Positions 35,801 to 50,800 are shown, counted from the stretch's first letter. The stretch: 64,000 nt of DNA from Trebouxia sp. TZW2008 (GCA_002118135.1 BDIU01000136.1:434001-498000); one strand, 5' to 3'. Notes: generated from the letters alone by a model not told the origin. Program-made: numbers and translations.

Positions 35801-38800
35801 ACGCCAAGTATGCTGAGCTGCTCAAAGTCAGGTCGTTCAAATCTTACCAGCTGCCATGCCATGCAAATACTGTTTTCATGCTGGCATACTAGATGCTTTC
35901 GTCGTGTGAAAGGCTTGATGTAACAAGGCTCAAGCAGGATTCATGAGGCTGGGGTGATACTTGCTTTGGTGCAAATGCTGTGCTGTGATGAAATCCAAGA
36001 GGCAGCTGCAGCAGCAGCAGCATTTGAGGATTGTTGCTGCCATGCTGCACAACACGCGCACACGATCAGGGTCATTTTGATTGTCTAAGTATCAAGTAAA
36101 GGTCATGTAGGGGTTCAGTGAGAACGTAGCTGTGAATGAGCTCACACAATGTGATTGTGCAGATGCCATGCCATGATAAACGTCAAGAGGCATCCAGAGC
36201 AGCAGCACTGGAAGGCTGTTGCAGCCACGCTCCACAACACACACACCTACTACAGCCACTTCTCAGGGCTGATGAACAAGGCTCTTTCAGAGGGGCTGTC
36301 AGAGCTTGAGAAACAGCTTGAGGTCAGACTGCACTGTGTCTCATCCACCAAAAGCATCAGAATGACTGCACTCTCATTGTGTCGACTCAAATATACAGCC
36401 CGCACAACACGCATGCTTACTACAGCCAGTTCTCAGGGCTGATGCAAAGGGCCCTGTCAGAGGGGCTGTCAGAGCTCAAGAAACAGCTTGAGGTCCGGCT
36501 GCACACAATCTCATATGTCAAAGCGACTGCAAATAGTGGTGTAGAGTGAAGCATACAGCTTGCGCACAAGTGTTGCAAATCCCATGCATGAAAGCAATCA
36601 TCAGCAGTGAGTGAGTTGACGTATGTATCGCAAATATTGCAGCAACAGGTAAAGATGCATCAGAGTGCTCCTGCTGTGTTTGTTGGTGAAGCGCTGTCAT
36701 GCACTGGCCTTCATGTGCTTTTGCTTCAAGAGTATTGGCTATCATTCTTTGCCTTGTAGTTTACCACATTTCACCTCATTTACCTTGATCCTCTTGACTG
36801 ACTATCATTCACTGTCAGGACTTTGTGCGGCTGGCCAAGTGGGAGGACAGGGGTTACTATGCCATGAAGGCCACCACAGAGCGCAACCAACGCCAACTGC
36901 ACCGCTTGACACGCCGAGCAGAGGAGAGCCTGAGTCAACCGGCCGCTGCTGTGCTAGCAACTGCCTCAAAAGCCATGGGCTTTGCTGATTTGCCTGCCTC
37001 TGATGATGGGTTTGGCTCTACCCCTGGCGGGTCTGGACAGCATTCTGGGGGGTCTGGTGACAAGGCCGGGGGGCTGAGGTTGGGGTCTGGGGGCACCCCA
37101 GTGGGGGGTGACAAGGGCAGGGCTGGCAGAACTAGCAAGGCTACAGTGGTGTCACAGCCATCACAGCCAACTGCAGAGCAGGTGCAGCATACATCAGGAT
37201 GACATGTCACACAAAGGCAATCCTGTGCTCAAAATGTACGCTGCCATGGGTTGACTTGAGCAGAAGCCATGCGGCATGTGTGCACTGCACCCCTCATGTG
37301 CGTAGTTTTAAGGCATTACTGCTTTTGACACTTGTCCATATTTGGCACTTGCAATATATGCAGCATCAAACAATTGTTTGCGTCCATGCATGCACCTTCA
37401 CCACACCTAAACCCTGTCTTGCACGTCCCTTATAGGTCACTAGCCTTACTGCTCGCAGTCTTGTGCACATCTTGAGGCCCACAGCACTGGGTTGCACAAG
37501 CACTGATCATGTGTTCTGCTTGGTCATACAGCTACAGCAAGAAGGCATGGCGGCCTGGCAGCAGTTCTGCACACTAAACATTGTGGTGGAGGCAGCTGAT
37601 GTACCTGCAGCTTTGGACTGGGGCCCTGCCACTGCCCCTGCCCCTGCATCGGCCCCTGTGCAGGGCAGTGAGGGAGGGCTGTACCAGCACAGGCTGCCTC
37701 AGTTGGGCAGCAGGATGCAAGCACTGCTGATCAAGGCAGGCTCTGCTTGGTGTGGCATGTCAGAAGGTGAGCGCTGTCATGCATGCTAGGCGGATTTGAC
37801 ACCCAGTAGTCAGCAGAAGCTTATCCTAGCTGGGTATCAACATCTGTTGCAAGCGTGCTGTGATGCTCACAGCATAGCCCAGACCACACACTCCTGATGC
37901 TGCATGCATAGCACAGGTTGCATTCTGTGTTGTTTGCATGCTCTTGTCAATGATCGCTGTGTCTGTGGCACCAAGGTCAAAACATAGACCAGACGTATGC
38001 TTGACTTGTTGTGCAGGCGCCAGCAGCATTGCGTCAGTGGCAGATGAGGCAGCTGGGCGCGCACTGCAGCTCAGACAGACCAGTCACAGTTGCCATCTGC
38101 GAAAATGACATGTCATGCACCATTCACAACAATTATAACACAGTATGCAGGCGCCATCAGCATTGAAGCAGTGGCTGGTGAAGCAGCTGAGCACGCACTG
38201 CAGCTCAGACAGACCAGTGACAAGGGTGCCCGCCTAAGGAAGAAGAAGGCCCTGAACGACCTGCTGGAGGCTCTGGGCGAGATGGGCTTGAACCGTAGCC
38301 GCTCAGCTTTGCTCTCAAAGAGTCAGATGTCATGTATGCATGCCATAATTTGTCATTTGTCATGCAGGCGTCACAGGCATGGAATCTGTGGCAGGTGAGG
38401 CAGCAGAGCGCGCACTGCAGCTCAGACAGACCAGTGACAAGGGGGCCCGCCTAAGGAAGAAGAAGGCCCTGAACGACCTGCTGAAGGCTCTGGGTGAGAT
38501 GGGCTTGAGCCGCAGCCGCTCAGCTGTACCTATCAATGACCGCACTGTCCAAGCCTGGTTCACTCAGGTCAGGAAAACTTCAATTGGCTGCCCAATCAGT
38601 CCTGCTGTGATGCCTCTTATAAACATTCACGTCTTTCCTGCCCCCAGGCCTGTACTCCACACCCATGCACAGGAACCTCTCTAAATGTGTCTCTTACAAC
38701 TTGCCCCTGTCAAGCCCTGTGTCATATACCTCTCATTGCGCCCCTCAAGCATGTGTTGCATACAAATTTTGTGTGAATCTGTTCACCATAGCCAATGTTT

Positions 38801-41800
38801 GCAGACCCTTTGGGCACACAAACATCCAAGCATCATTGAGTTCGATACAGCGCTGTGATCAGCTGACACCTGCACTGCTGGCTGTTGCGACAGTTATTGC
38901 AAGTGAATTCTGTCACCTCTCTGACTTCTGACACTGTTCCATGCTGCTTTAGGTCAGCCCAGCGCTTGGGGATAGCCCGTTGTTGGGCAGTGGAGTAGGG
39001 CTGACTGGCGTAGCCCCATCGAGGCTAGCAGCTGCACAAGCACAATGGTCCAAGGCCAACAGTTACTTCTACATGAGCATTGCCAGGATGCAGCGCCTTT
39101 GGGAGGTACCTGTTCAACCCTTATTGCCACCTTTGTCTTTTCAGAACCTCGTTGCATATGTCATTGCCATCTTGCGCAGATTGAGTGCATTCTGCATTGT
39201 AAGGCAAGTATATGGCAGCCCAGTTCCAAGGACAGTCAGAGTCTGACCACTTATTGCCACCTTCGACTTCGTCTTTTCTGAATCTTGTCAAATACTTCAG
39301 TGCACATTTTGCGCAGAATTGAGTGTTTCTGTATTGAAAGGCAAGTACACAGCAGCCCAGTTCCAATGACAGTCAGGGAATAGAATCTCCCTGCTTTGCA
39401 GCGCTTGTCAAGCAGGTGTCACAAAAAGGATCTGATCACTGGTACCCAACGTCACAGGCATGATTGTTTCTGCTTCAAATGCAATCTCGCCGCCTTTGGT
39501 CGTTTTCGTCCTTGCCATTCTCATCCTTCACATCAACTTTCTTTCCTCCCAACAGCAAACGACAGAAACTAAGTCTTCCCAGAAAAGCCATGCTAATGGC
39601 TGACATGGATTTGCAGGCTGCCAAAAGCCCACATCATGACATGAGCTCTTTGGAGGTGGAATCTTCAGTGCGCTATTGTGAGCACCTGCTCTTTGTGCAG
39701 CGTGCACAGCGCAGCACGCTGAGCACGCTGAGCCAGCAGTTTTCAAATCTGCAAAGCCTGTGTCAGCTTCTTGTCAGCTGCAAGGATGGTATCCTGGCAC
39801 CTCAGGTCAGCATCAACCTACTTGCCACTTACAGCCCACTTAAATGTTACTTGCATGCAACTTTACATGCCACTTTCACGTCAGATGCATGCCACTTACA
39901 TGCCTTTTCCATGCCGCTTTTGTGCCACTTACATGTCACGCATATGCTGCTTGCGAGCCATGCCCCTGCTGCTTGCATGCTTCAAAGTGCGTGTCAGCAT
40001 GACCTCAATTGCATCAGCCTGTGTCATGCTTGACAGTCTGTATCTGCTGTTTATGCTACACAACGTGATTCAGCACAGGTCTAAGCTCCATTTTGAGCTG
40101 CAATTTGACATTCCAGCAGCAACATTCGCATACCAGAAAGCCAAGTTGCATTTCAACAGTCAGCTCTGTACAGCACTTGATTCTCAGACTTCCTGGGTTA
40201 CGAGCTGTACATCTGAAGATGCATTTGTGTTCTGCATGAGGTGCGTGTCAAGTGCATGTTGCTTGTTTGCAGGCTGGCACAGCACAGTGCATGCTGGACC
40301 AACAGGATGTGCTGAAGCATGTGCTGTGGACTTTGGCTGATGTCAGACGGCTGATTGATGCTGTCAGTCAGGTTGAAGGCAATGCTGCGGCAATCGCACA
40401 TCTTCAGGTAGGGAGCAGCTGTCCCTGCATGCGTGGCATTAGCTCTTGCATGTCCTGACTGCTGTGGCTACTGACCAGCAAGCTGCTTCTGCATGGTAGC
40501 AATGATGTGAAGCTCAACTTGCGCAGAATGCAGCGCTTGACAATCTTTTGCGATAGCTTCACAGACTCTTACCCTGCAGCAGCCCCAATTAGCAAGGACC
40601 AATACCATGTCTGACCTTGCTGGCCCCCCTCCCCCCCCACCCGCCTCCCACCCGCCAACTCATGCACCCACCCTCCTGTTTGAGTCATTGCAAGGGACGC
40701 TGTGAGTGCCACCATGGCTGATGCATTTGCTCGCATTGGCGTGGTAATGCTGGTATTGCCATACATTGGGTGTGCTTCTGCTGTAACTCTTCCTCGCTAT
40801 GCGCAGAGTGCGGCTCTCCTGTTGCAGCAGCACGAGCGCCAGATGCACGCCAGCAGCGCAACGCTTGCTGAGCAGCTGACCACAGCCGTCCTTATTGACA
40901 GCCACCCAGACAGCACACAGCTGGCACACATCTTCATCACAGTCGCAGCTCACACTGACCTGGGTGACAGCCTAGACCTGGTGAGCCGCCTGGCAGAAGA
41001 GGCACGGATTGCAGATCAGCAGCATGCCTATAGTGGTACTGTTCCTGGCTGGGCTCAAGGCTTGAATGCCTTGCAGCAAGCTGCACAACAGGCAGTGTCA
41101 TTAAGTGCACAGAGTGAACAGTCAAAGGCACATGGCCAGGAGTCTGAACACAAGGGTGAGGAAGAAGAGCGGGAGGAGCAACAGCTGGAGATGCACGGTC
41201 AGGATGATGAAGCAGAAGTTTGGGAAGAAGAGCAAGGGAGGCAGCAGCTAGCGGTGGCGGAGCTTGGTCAGCGGTGGCAGGATCAGATTGAGCAGGCTGT
41301 GAAGGGCATGCTGCTGTGGGCACAAAATGTTCAGGGATCAGATGATGAGCAAGCAACAGATACAGGTATGAGAAGCATGTCAATAAAAGTGATGCATACA
41401 GTGTTGCTCCACATTCTTGAATCCTGCTATGCAAGTTCATATGATGCTGAAGTCTGCAAAACTTGCAACAAAGTGAGCAAGTAGGGTTGGAAACCTGCTC
41501 AACTGGGCTGCAAGGCACGTAAGTGCCCCTGGCGTCAATCGTGGTTTGCCCTAGCTGCAAAGTCCAAGGGTATTGGTGAGCCTTGAGACTTGACGTCGTA
41601 GTTCAGCATCATTCCTCTTGAGCTGATCACTGCTGAGCAGGCCTTCTTATGCCTCGGCACTCAATTTTTGACTGCAGCTGTGCTAAGAAGCGACCTGCTT
41701 GCTAATGAGCAACACAAAACCAGCTACAATACACAGCAAAAGTCGAGGGCACATCAATGCGTCAAAATGCCAAGGAAAACAACCGCACACCTCAAGGCTG

Positions 41801-44800
41801 GCCCAGGTTGTGCGTGTGCATTGCAGATGTGGCCAGTATCTTGACTCAGACTTCAGGCCTGGAGAGCAAAATGAACACCAAGAGAGTGGAGCAGCTGTGC
41901 AGACAAGTGTCTGGCCTGGTCGGCTTATTGGTTGAGATGCAAGGCATTCACACCTCTCAAGGTCAGACGCGCCTGCCTGTGTGCATGCGTTCACACAGAT
42001 TTTTTGTCGATTGTGTTGAGTCTGAGGATCAAGGATCTGGTACTCGTTCTGTGTACCGGTCCAATGGTGCATTGGAGTCACTGCTGTAGAAATGAACCCT
42101 GCAATTGGTGTTGCATGTACATGGGTGAACAGCTCAGCATGGTTCACGAGCATCACTACCTCTGCTTGCCCCAACAATACTGTGGTGAGCAACAGCAGCT
42201 TGTTGTGACACCTCAGGCTGCTTGCAGGCGCCACGGCAATTCAAAGCATGCTTTGCATGCTGGGCATGCTGCAGCCCCTGCTGGCAGGTGTGACAGGCAG
42301 CTTCTGCCAACTCAGCTTACAGCTGGTCAGCCTTCATAAGGCCACCGCTAAGTTGGCTTTCATTGTGACTTGCAGGTGCAAAGGCGGTTCAAAGCATGCT
42401 GTGCATGCTGGGCATGCTGCAGCCCCTGCTGGCAGGTGTGACAGGCAGCTTCCGCCAACTCAGCCTACAGCTCCTCAGCCTTCATAAGGCCACCGCTAAG
42501 CTTGGCTACATTGTGACCAGCCTGCTGAGCGGTGTCATGCAAGAGGGCTTCTGCACAGCAACTGAGTCAGAAGAGGGTGCAGCAGGTTTGCAACGCCTTG
42601 CCTCTCGCCTTGTGCTTGATTTGTGGCGTCCAAGCTGATGTGTGGCATGCACTGACTGCATGTGCACAGCAGCTGAGTCAGCAGAGGCTTGTCTCTCACC
42701 TTGTGCTTGCTTTGTGGCAGCCAAGCTGATGTGTGGCATGTGCTGACTGCATGTGCACACGAGCTCAGTCACAAGGGGCGGCAGCAGGCAAGTGGTGATG
42801 TTTCCTTGCCATGTGTTTGCTTAATCCTACAACCTCTGCCTGCATATATGCAATTGACAAGCTCAGGTGCAGCTGAATATAGGGTATCTGTGTGCTGCTG
42901 ATTGTACCAAAGCTGATGCGAAGGGTGGATACATTCCAGTTTACTTTGATCACATGGCTGGCAGTCGAGCATCAGGGCCAAATGCAGATGTCTCACATGC
43001 AATGCTTATAATCTTTCCAGTCCAGGACTCCTCGAGTTGTGATGTTGTCTCCAGTCTTTGGTTGCTGGTAATTGCCGGATGATCTGGTCTTATGTGACAG
43101 GCAAGGGTGCTGGACCCTTCAAGGAGCAGGAAAGTACTGGCATTGGCTGTGTTTTCAGCTGCACTGTCTGTTCATTGTCAATGGCTGGATGATCTGAAAC
43201 AAGTTTCAAAGGACCTTTCTGATCTCAAGATGTTTTTGTGTTGCGACAGGTGAGGGGGCTGGCACCTTCAAAGAGCAGGGGGGCACTGGCATGGGAGAAG
43301 GTGAAGGGGCCAAAGACGTCAGTGATCAGATTGAAAACGAGGATCAGCTGCTTGGTGCTCAGCAGATGGGTCAGGAAGACCAACAGGTGCCTGTCATCAC
43401 CATGTCTAATGCATGCAGCTGCAAGCCATTAACCCTCTTTGCCATCTCGGCCTAAAGCTGCCAGCAAGCATGCTTAGTGTTTTCTTCTTTGTTGTTCTGG
43501 AGCTTCGGCTGTGACTGCCAGCATGGATGCTTGATGTCTGCTACAGACCTAATTGACATATCTGCATTGGTCCAAAACATGCGCATTTGAATCAAGGACC
43601 ATGATGACAGCCTGTGTCATTGACGGTGGATTGACACAAGATGACCAGGCACAGCCCAACAACCAGGGTGCATGTCTTGTGCATTATGTAGGCACCACTT
43701 CTGACCAATGAACACACATTTTTTGGTGGATTGACACAGGATGACAAGGCAGAGCCCAAGAATTAGGACAAATGTCATATGCTTAATGTAAGCAGCACGT
43801 TTGACCAACACGTTGATTGCTGCTGGGTTGACAGAGAATGACATTGCGCAGCCCAAGAATTGGGATGAGAGCAAGTGACTGAGGTGAAAGGGGAGTTCAA
43901 AGGCTTGGGCAAGGTTTCAGCTGACACCCCATCAGTCATTGATGTGAACAATGCACGTACAAATTCTAGAAACATGATGATGACAGCTTTCTTTGACATT
44001 GGCAAATGAACACAGGATGACAAAAGAGAGCTCAAGAAGAAGGATGCATGTCTGACGCGTTATTCAAGCACCACTTTGACCATGGAAACACTTGTCTGAT
44101 GATGTAGTGACACAGATTGACAAGGCGGAGCCCAAAATCCAACACAAGAGCAAGGGCATTGACATGGAAAGAGACTTTGCGGGCTTGTGCAAGAATTGAG
44201 TTAAAACCCCATCAGCCATTGATGTTGTCAAGGCATGTATGATCCATGAAAACATGATCATGGGAGCTTTCTTGAGCATTGGCAAGTGGGTGCAGGATGA
44301 GAAGGCGGAGCCCAAGAACCAGGATGAGAGCAAGGGCATTGAGATGGAAGGGGATTTTGAGGGTAGTCTACACGATCTGCAAGCAGACCCAAATGCTGAT
44401 GAGCAAGAGCAAGAAGAAGGAAAAGATGAGCGCATGGACCAGGTACAGTGATTTCTCCTCATAATAACTGCATTGGTTACCCAGGAGGGGACTTTTTCAT
44501 CAGATTGTCTTGAGTCCAAAGTACCACCCCAACTGGATTGCGGTGATTGATTCCCGAGTGCGATATTGTAACAAGAAGAAAGTCCTCGTATTGAGTGTTC
44601 TTATATCAAGGATTTGTATACACAACATGCTCACTGTCAGAGCTCATCACCAGACTGATTTATCCGCGGTGAGGTTCAGCACCAGGTTGTCCTGCACCTG
44701 AGCTTTGACCAAACGGTCATGTATGCCCCTTGCTTCGTCTGAATGCCACATTTGACTCACATCTCTTTCAAGCTCTTTGGCGTCCCTCATATGACAGCTT

Positions 44801-47800
44801 CAGACAGAAGTTGGTCAAACGTGGTGTTCAGACAATGCACAAGGCATACATGACAATTTGACAGCAATCATTGCAAGTTGCCTCTTGCAAGTCAGCGGTA
44901 GCTCTGCCTGAGTCTAGTCAGGTTCCAAAGCACATCACTGTGCTGCCACAAGTCGCAGCCCAAGTCAATGCAATGAAGAAGTTGAGGAAAGTTGGGTGTA
45001 GTCACATTGTTGAGCAATTCATGCACACCCCAAAGTCTTGTCCACATACAGTTTGTGCTTCTCAGCTCTCATTACTGCAATGCAGGAGATGGGTGATGTT
45101 GGTGATGAAGGGGATGTAGTTGATGAGCAGCTGTGGGGTCAGGACCAGGATAAGCCTGAGCAATCCAAGGCTGAAGAGAAGTATGAGAAAGACGCCCCAA
45201 TACAGGTAAAGCCCTGCTTGCCAGAAGACTGCATACTGATCATGTCATATCTGCTACGTATGCTGGCACAAATGCTAGGTGTGTGTGTCTCGAGTCCTGT
45301 CCTGCCAAACAAGCTTGGCATCTCAACAAGGCACAATGTCTGCCTCGCATTCGTAGGCAGTTAAGCTGCCGTCAGCTAGAGACAAGGCTTAAAGCTTTGA
45401 CGTGGGCATGCAGCCGCATGCTCAGGGTTCTGTGCGTACTATGGCACATCATGCCTTCACCATAGTGCTGTAGGTTGGTGCTCCCTGTTGCAAGTTTGCA
45501 AGAGCTTTCTTGCCAGCTTGGCGAGCAACAGCTCAAGCAACAGCTACTGTTGCTGTTCAAGGCTTAGCAAATTCAGCAGAGGATACCAAAATTTGCACTC
45601 ACACGAACTCTTTCTTACAAACTCAGCTTTTCAGGTGGAAGACGCCAGAGATCTTGAGTACCAAGCAGGCCAAGATGAGGAGAGTGGCCCTGACAAGAAA
45701 GACAAACAAGACTCTCAGCAACAGCGGCAAGAGCAGCAGCAGCGGCAGCAGAAACAGGATGCAGAGCGTGATGCAGACAATCAAGATGAAGCTGGGGAGG
45801 AAGGCAAAGTGAATGAAGATGTTCAAGACAAATACGAAGACTCTCACTTTGCTCCCCCAACTGCGCCGGACCAGGTGAGACACACAATTATGGCAAGTGT
45901 CTGAATGTGGCAAGTTGCATTGGGACCTGGTCAAAACCGCTGTCAGGTATGCAATCAAGCACATGGGTTTTCATGGACCTGACACAGCTGATGCGGCAAA
46001 TTACTACAGGTACTTTAGCTGTCTCATGTGCAAGCAGACCATGCACGGCCTTGGGACCAACAACCAAATGATTTGGAAATCTGTTACTTTATTGAAAGTA
46101 GGATCTTTTTCAAACTCCCAAAAATCTCAAATCTGCGTTTCAAGCCTGATTGCTTTTGCGTCAAGCGCTTGGTACATGTCTGCTGCACATGGTCTATAGT
46201 TTTGCAGTCAACCACATTATACTGGGTGCAGCTGCATGATAGCCATCCAATTGGAGACATCATCATGTGACAGCAGGACTGGTACACAGGTGCGGCAGGA
46301 ATTGTTTCATGACTTTTGATGCACATGGGAGCTGCTGTAAGCACCCTTCACCCAGAATTGTACATCAGTCTTGGTCACAACAGGAAAGATTGAGCCAGGC
46401 TTGCTAGGGTATTTAGGTTATTCCCAGCACCCATATATGCTGAAAATCCTTTGAAGCTTGCTAGCTATATAACCTGCAGCTGGAACCAGCTGTGGTCATC
46501 ACGACGAGGTTACCACTGTGTCATATTTATCTTTCGCCTTTTACTAAAGATAACTGAGTGGTATCCTCACTAAGTCGTATCAACCAATTTTTGTGGCGCT
46601 TTGCGCCTAACAAAGTAATTCTCCTACAAATCAATCCCACCACCCATCATTCGCTGCAAACAAGACCCATCTAATCTTTCATTGCCAGCCACATGATGCA
46701 ATTGCCATGCTGCTGGTGCTGCAAGCTGTCATGATTGACACATTCAGGAGCTTGAGTTGCCAGAAGATCTAAACTTGGACGATGCTGGTCAGCCAGATGA
46801 GCAACAAGCTCCAGACGAGACAGACAACGCTGAGCAGACTGCAGATCAGCAGCAGCAGCAGCAGCAGCAGCAACAGCCAGACTCAGCCAAACAACAAGCA
46901 GATCAGCCTGCAGATGATCAGGATCATGACATGGCAGATGACAGTGGTGATGAAGCTGCAGCAGCAGATGAGGCGGCAGCAGCTACAGAAGGTGCTGCAG
47001 AAATGTCTGAGCAGCTGGAAGATGAGCAGATGGAAGCTGAGCAGTTTGATAAGGGTAGTGAAGAGGGAGCGGATGACCCTATGGAGGGGCCATTAGGTGG
47101 CCATGAAGCTGATGAGGAAGCTGCAGATCAGCAGCAGCAGCAGCCTGAAGCTGGACCGGAGGGTGTGGCAGCTGCAACAGCTGCTTCAACTCCTGCCCAG
47201 GTCAGTCTACAGCTCATGCCCAGCTGTCTAGGCAGGCAGGCCAATCATGTTGCACCTTGCATGTTTTGCAATGCCATGAAGCCCAGCATGCAGAGCTACC
47301 TCTAGTAAGTCAACTTGATTGGAGACCCTGCATCTAGGGGACTGCTCTGATGCATATTGTTGCAGTATGTACCTAGCTACGCTTGCTGAGCTTGTGTAGC
47401 ATGTGTTTTGACTGAATGAAGTGAACTAATGACACCTGCATCCAGCGCTGGCTGTACGTTGGCATCAGTTCAACAGAGATTCATGCAACTGATGCAACCT
47501 GAGGGTACTAATGAATTGTGACTTGCAAGTCAGCGCTTGGCCTCAGATGATCTTCATAGACCTTTGAGACCTCAACAGCATGATGTCCTTGCGCTGAAAC
47601 AGCTGTGTTGAGTGACCAGACAGTGATACTTATGCCATCTGCAGGCAGCCGAAAATGCATGAGGCAACAAAGAAGAAGATAAGTCTGATGATGCATTACC
47701 TCGTGATTATTCTGTGATCTGCAGGCAGCCGGTACTGCAGAAGGCAGCAAAGAAGAAGAAGGCAAGTCTGATGCAGCAGCCCCTCAGCAGGCACAGGCGC

Positions 47801-50800
47801 CACAGCAGGCCCAGCAGGGGGTTCAGGAGGGTCCCCAGGCACCCCCCCAAGGTCAGCAGAGCTCTTTTGGGGTGGCTGAGCCCGGTCAAGGGGGTGCCCC
47901 CATGCCCACCTCGGGTCATGAGGGGGGTCAACAGAAGAATGATGCGGCTGAGCAAAGAGAATCCAACCCTTACAGGTAAGCTGGAGAAGTGCGCTTGCAT
48001 TGATTGGGGCTACATTCACAAGGACTTCTCTCTGTAACAACTGCTTTGGCTCCCAAGAAAGTTGTCCTTATATCAATTTGTCCTTACTTAGAGGTGCCAC
48101 AGCAGTCAGAATGCAGTGATCAATTATCAATTGCATTGTCTTTACATCAGCATTGTCCTTACAATGAGTGTTCTTACAAAGAGAATTACTGTAGCACCTT
48201 TTATGTCATAGCTGCTCAATCTGGCACAGCTATGCTGAGGAAGGATAGCGGTCTGGATAAACAGCAACTTGGTTGCAGGCTGTGGACACCTTCTCTGCAT
48301 GTCTTGTATTCACAAGATGCTTCTGCTTAACATGAAAAGGAGTAAGCCCTTTGCAACCCTTTGCTGGGGTCGCAAAGGCTGCATGTCAGACATGAAGCAC
48401 CAGTCACATCATGAGATGCTTGTGATACTGACGTTCATCAGTTGTCAAATCTGTCAGCGGAGTGCTCATGTTGTGGGTCATTGGGGCACGGTGCAGCAGT
48501 TAACGACTACCATGCTTTGCCCACAACCTGGTCACATACAGATAGTTTGTTTGTTCTTGTGTCATGTGTTTGCATGTCATGGTGAGCACTTTGCAACAGT
48601 GATGTCTGATCATGCAGCAGTCTGGGAGATGCTTAAATGCAGTGGCGGTCCCACCTTGCTGTCAGGAGACCTATAGAGCTCCTTTTGCTTTTCTGACATT
48701 TGACAGCATTGCTGAATTGACGTGCTCTTGTGACTGCAGGAGTTTGGGAGATGCGTTACAGCAATGGCGCTCCCGCCTTGCTGTCACAGGAGACTCAGCA
48801 ACAGCAGCAGCAGCTGAAGAAGAAGAGCAGCCAGTAGCTGATGCAGCAGCAGATGCAGCAGCAGAGCAGGACAAAGCTGACAGCCAGGGCAAGTATGAAT
48901 TCATGGCCGAGGGCGAGGGCAGGGCAGAGGGCGAAACCCAGGCTTTGGCCCCTGCCACAGAGGATCAAGCCAAAGCCATTGAGGCATTGGACCAATCCGG
49001 CTTGCCTGACCAGGACGCTGATGACGTCACGGCAGCTGAGCAGGAAGCTGAGGCACCGCAAGATGACTCGTCGGAGCGCATGCAGGCTGAACAGGTGCTG
49101 AAAAGCAGTACAGGTGGCACTCAGGCTCCAGCTAACATGCAACAGGATACAGCACAAGAGCAGCATCAAGATTCAGTTGTGCCCAGTGGTGAGTCTGATG
49201 CACAAGCTGATGCTGCCATGGGTGAGGCAGAAGAGGAGCGGGCAAAGCTGGATGACAGCTATGTGAGTGCCCAGCTTCAGAGAGCTTCCTTGTCTGATGG
49301 GGCAGCGGGTGGCTTGCCTGATCAGGACATGGTGCTGGCTGAGGGTGGACTCAGTGCCGAGTCAGCTCAGCAGCTGAGGAGGGATGTTGAGCTGCGAGTG
49401 AAGGCAGCGTCGGAAGGGACCCTGCAGTTGGACACCTCAGAGCAAAGCCTCGCATATGGCCAGGAGGTAGTTGCTTCACCCTACTTGAACCATCCTGTTG
49501 CATCTGACTTGTAGGCATGCTCTTGATTGCTTACTTTGCTCAGAAATGCGCATGCCTCTGGCATCAACCCTTGCCGTTGCACACAAGTATGTTGCTTGAT
49601 TGCAGCAGTTCTGTATGTCGCTTGTGTCTCTGAGTCACAGCAAGATATGCAGAGGTGGCATCATATTGCCTGACAGGCAGTTGGGGCTTCTGAGATATCT
49701 GTCTCCAGTTCAAGCTGAGTTGTCTTGCTTCATTGTCCTCGACTGTATTTTGCGGATTTGAGATTATGCTTGCTGCACATATACAACATGTGTGAAGGTC
49801 CTGCTGGCTAGGTTGTGTTGCTTCATTGTCTTCCTCAGTATTTGAGGAGCTTGTGAATGCTTGCTGCAGGTTTTTGACAGGTGTACTGATCTTCAATTTT
49901 TGTGACTGCTTTATGCAGGTTTGGAACAGGTGTGAAGCTCTGACTGCTGGCCTGTCTAGTGACTTGGCTGAGCAGTTGCGTTTGGTGCTGGAGCCACAGC
50001 TGGCTAGCAAGATGGCAGGGGAATACCGCACTGGCAAGCGCATCAGCATGAAGCGAGTCATTGCATACATTGCATCGCACTACAGGAAGGACAAAATCTG
50101 GATGCGCAGGACACATCCAGACAAGCGCAAATATCAGGTCAGGCACACACTACAATTATTCAGTTCAAGCAGAATTTTGGTGCTTGATTGTGCTTGACTT
50201 TCTTCAGCATGTGCAGGTGAAACTAGCAGTCTGTGTACTGGGTTCGCAGCCTTACTCTGCTATGATGCATGACCCATAGCATACACATGTCAAGGGCGCG
50301 CAATCAGTGCAGGCAATTTCATGCACCTCAAGCTGTTTGCTTTCTGCATCAAGTGGTGTTGCAGTCATGTGCTGCAATGAATGCATCACAGCTCCATGTA
50401 CCTAGTCCAGGCTGTTCTATCTGACCTGTAGCAAACACTCTGTATGCATGTGAGCTTTGCATGGGCTCTTGGCACTGGTTTGAGTCTGCTGAGACTGATG
50501 CTGCAAATGCTCCATGTATGCAAGACAAGAAGTGGCAGCACAACGCCCAATTTCTTGTGGCTTGACAGGTCGTTGTTGCTGTGGATGACTCACGGTCTAT
50601 GGGCGAGAATGGCTGTGGTCCATTTGCTTTGGAGGCAGTCACTTTGATCTGCAGAGCCATGGCTCGCCTGGAGGTGGGTGAGATGGGGGTAGTCAGCTAT
50701 GGGGGCAGCAACAGCATCCTGCCCTTGCATCCTCTGGAAAAGCCCTTTGCAGATGCGGACGGGCCAGGCGTCATGGCTCAGATGAACTTTGCACAGGTGA

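Noticed and set aside
40937..41560. 207-codon open frame on the - strand
   Set aside because: It lies opposite a certain midasin coding exon; biased codon composition of the sense strand leaves the antisense open.
48795..49169. 124-codon - strand frame rich in Leu, Ser and Cys
   Set aside because: Antisense of the Ala/Gln/Glu-rich midasin exon; complement of GCAGCAGCAG-type codons.
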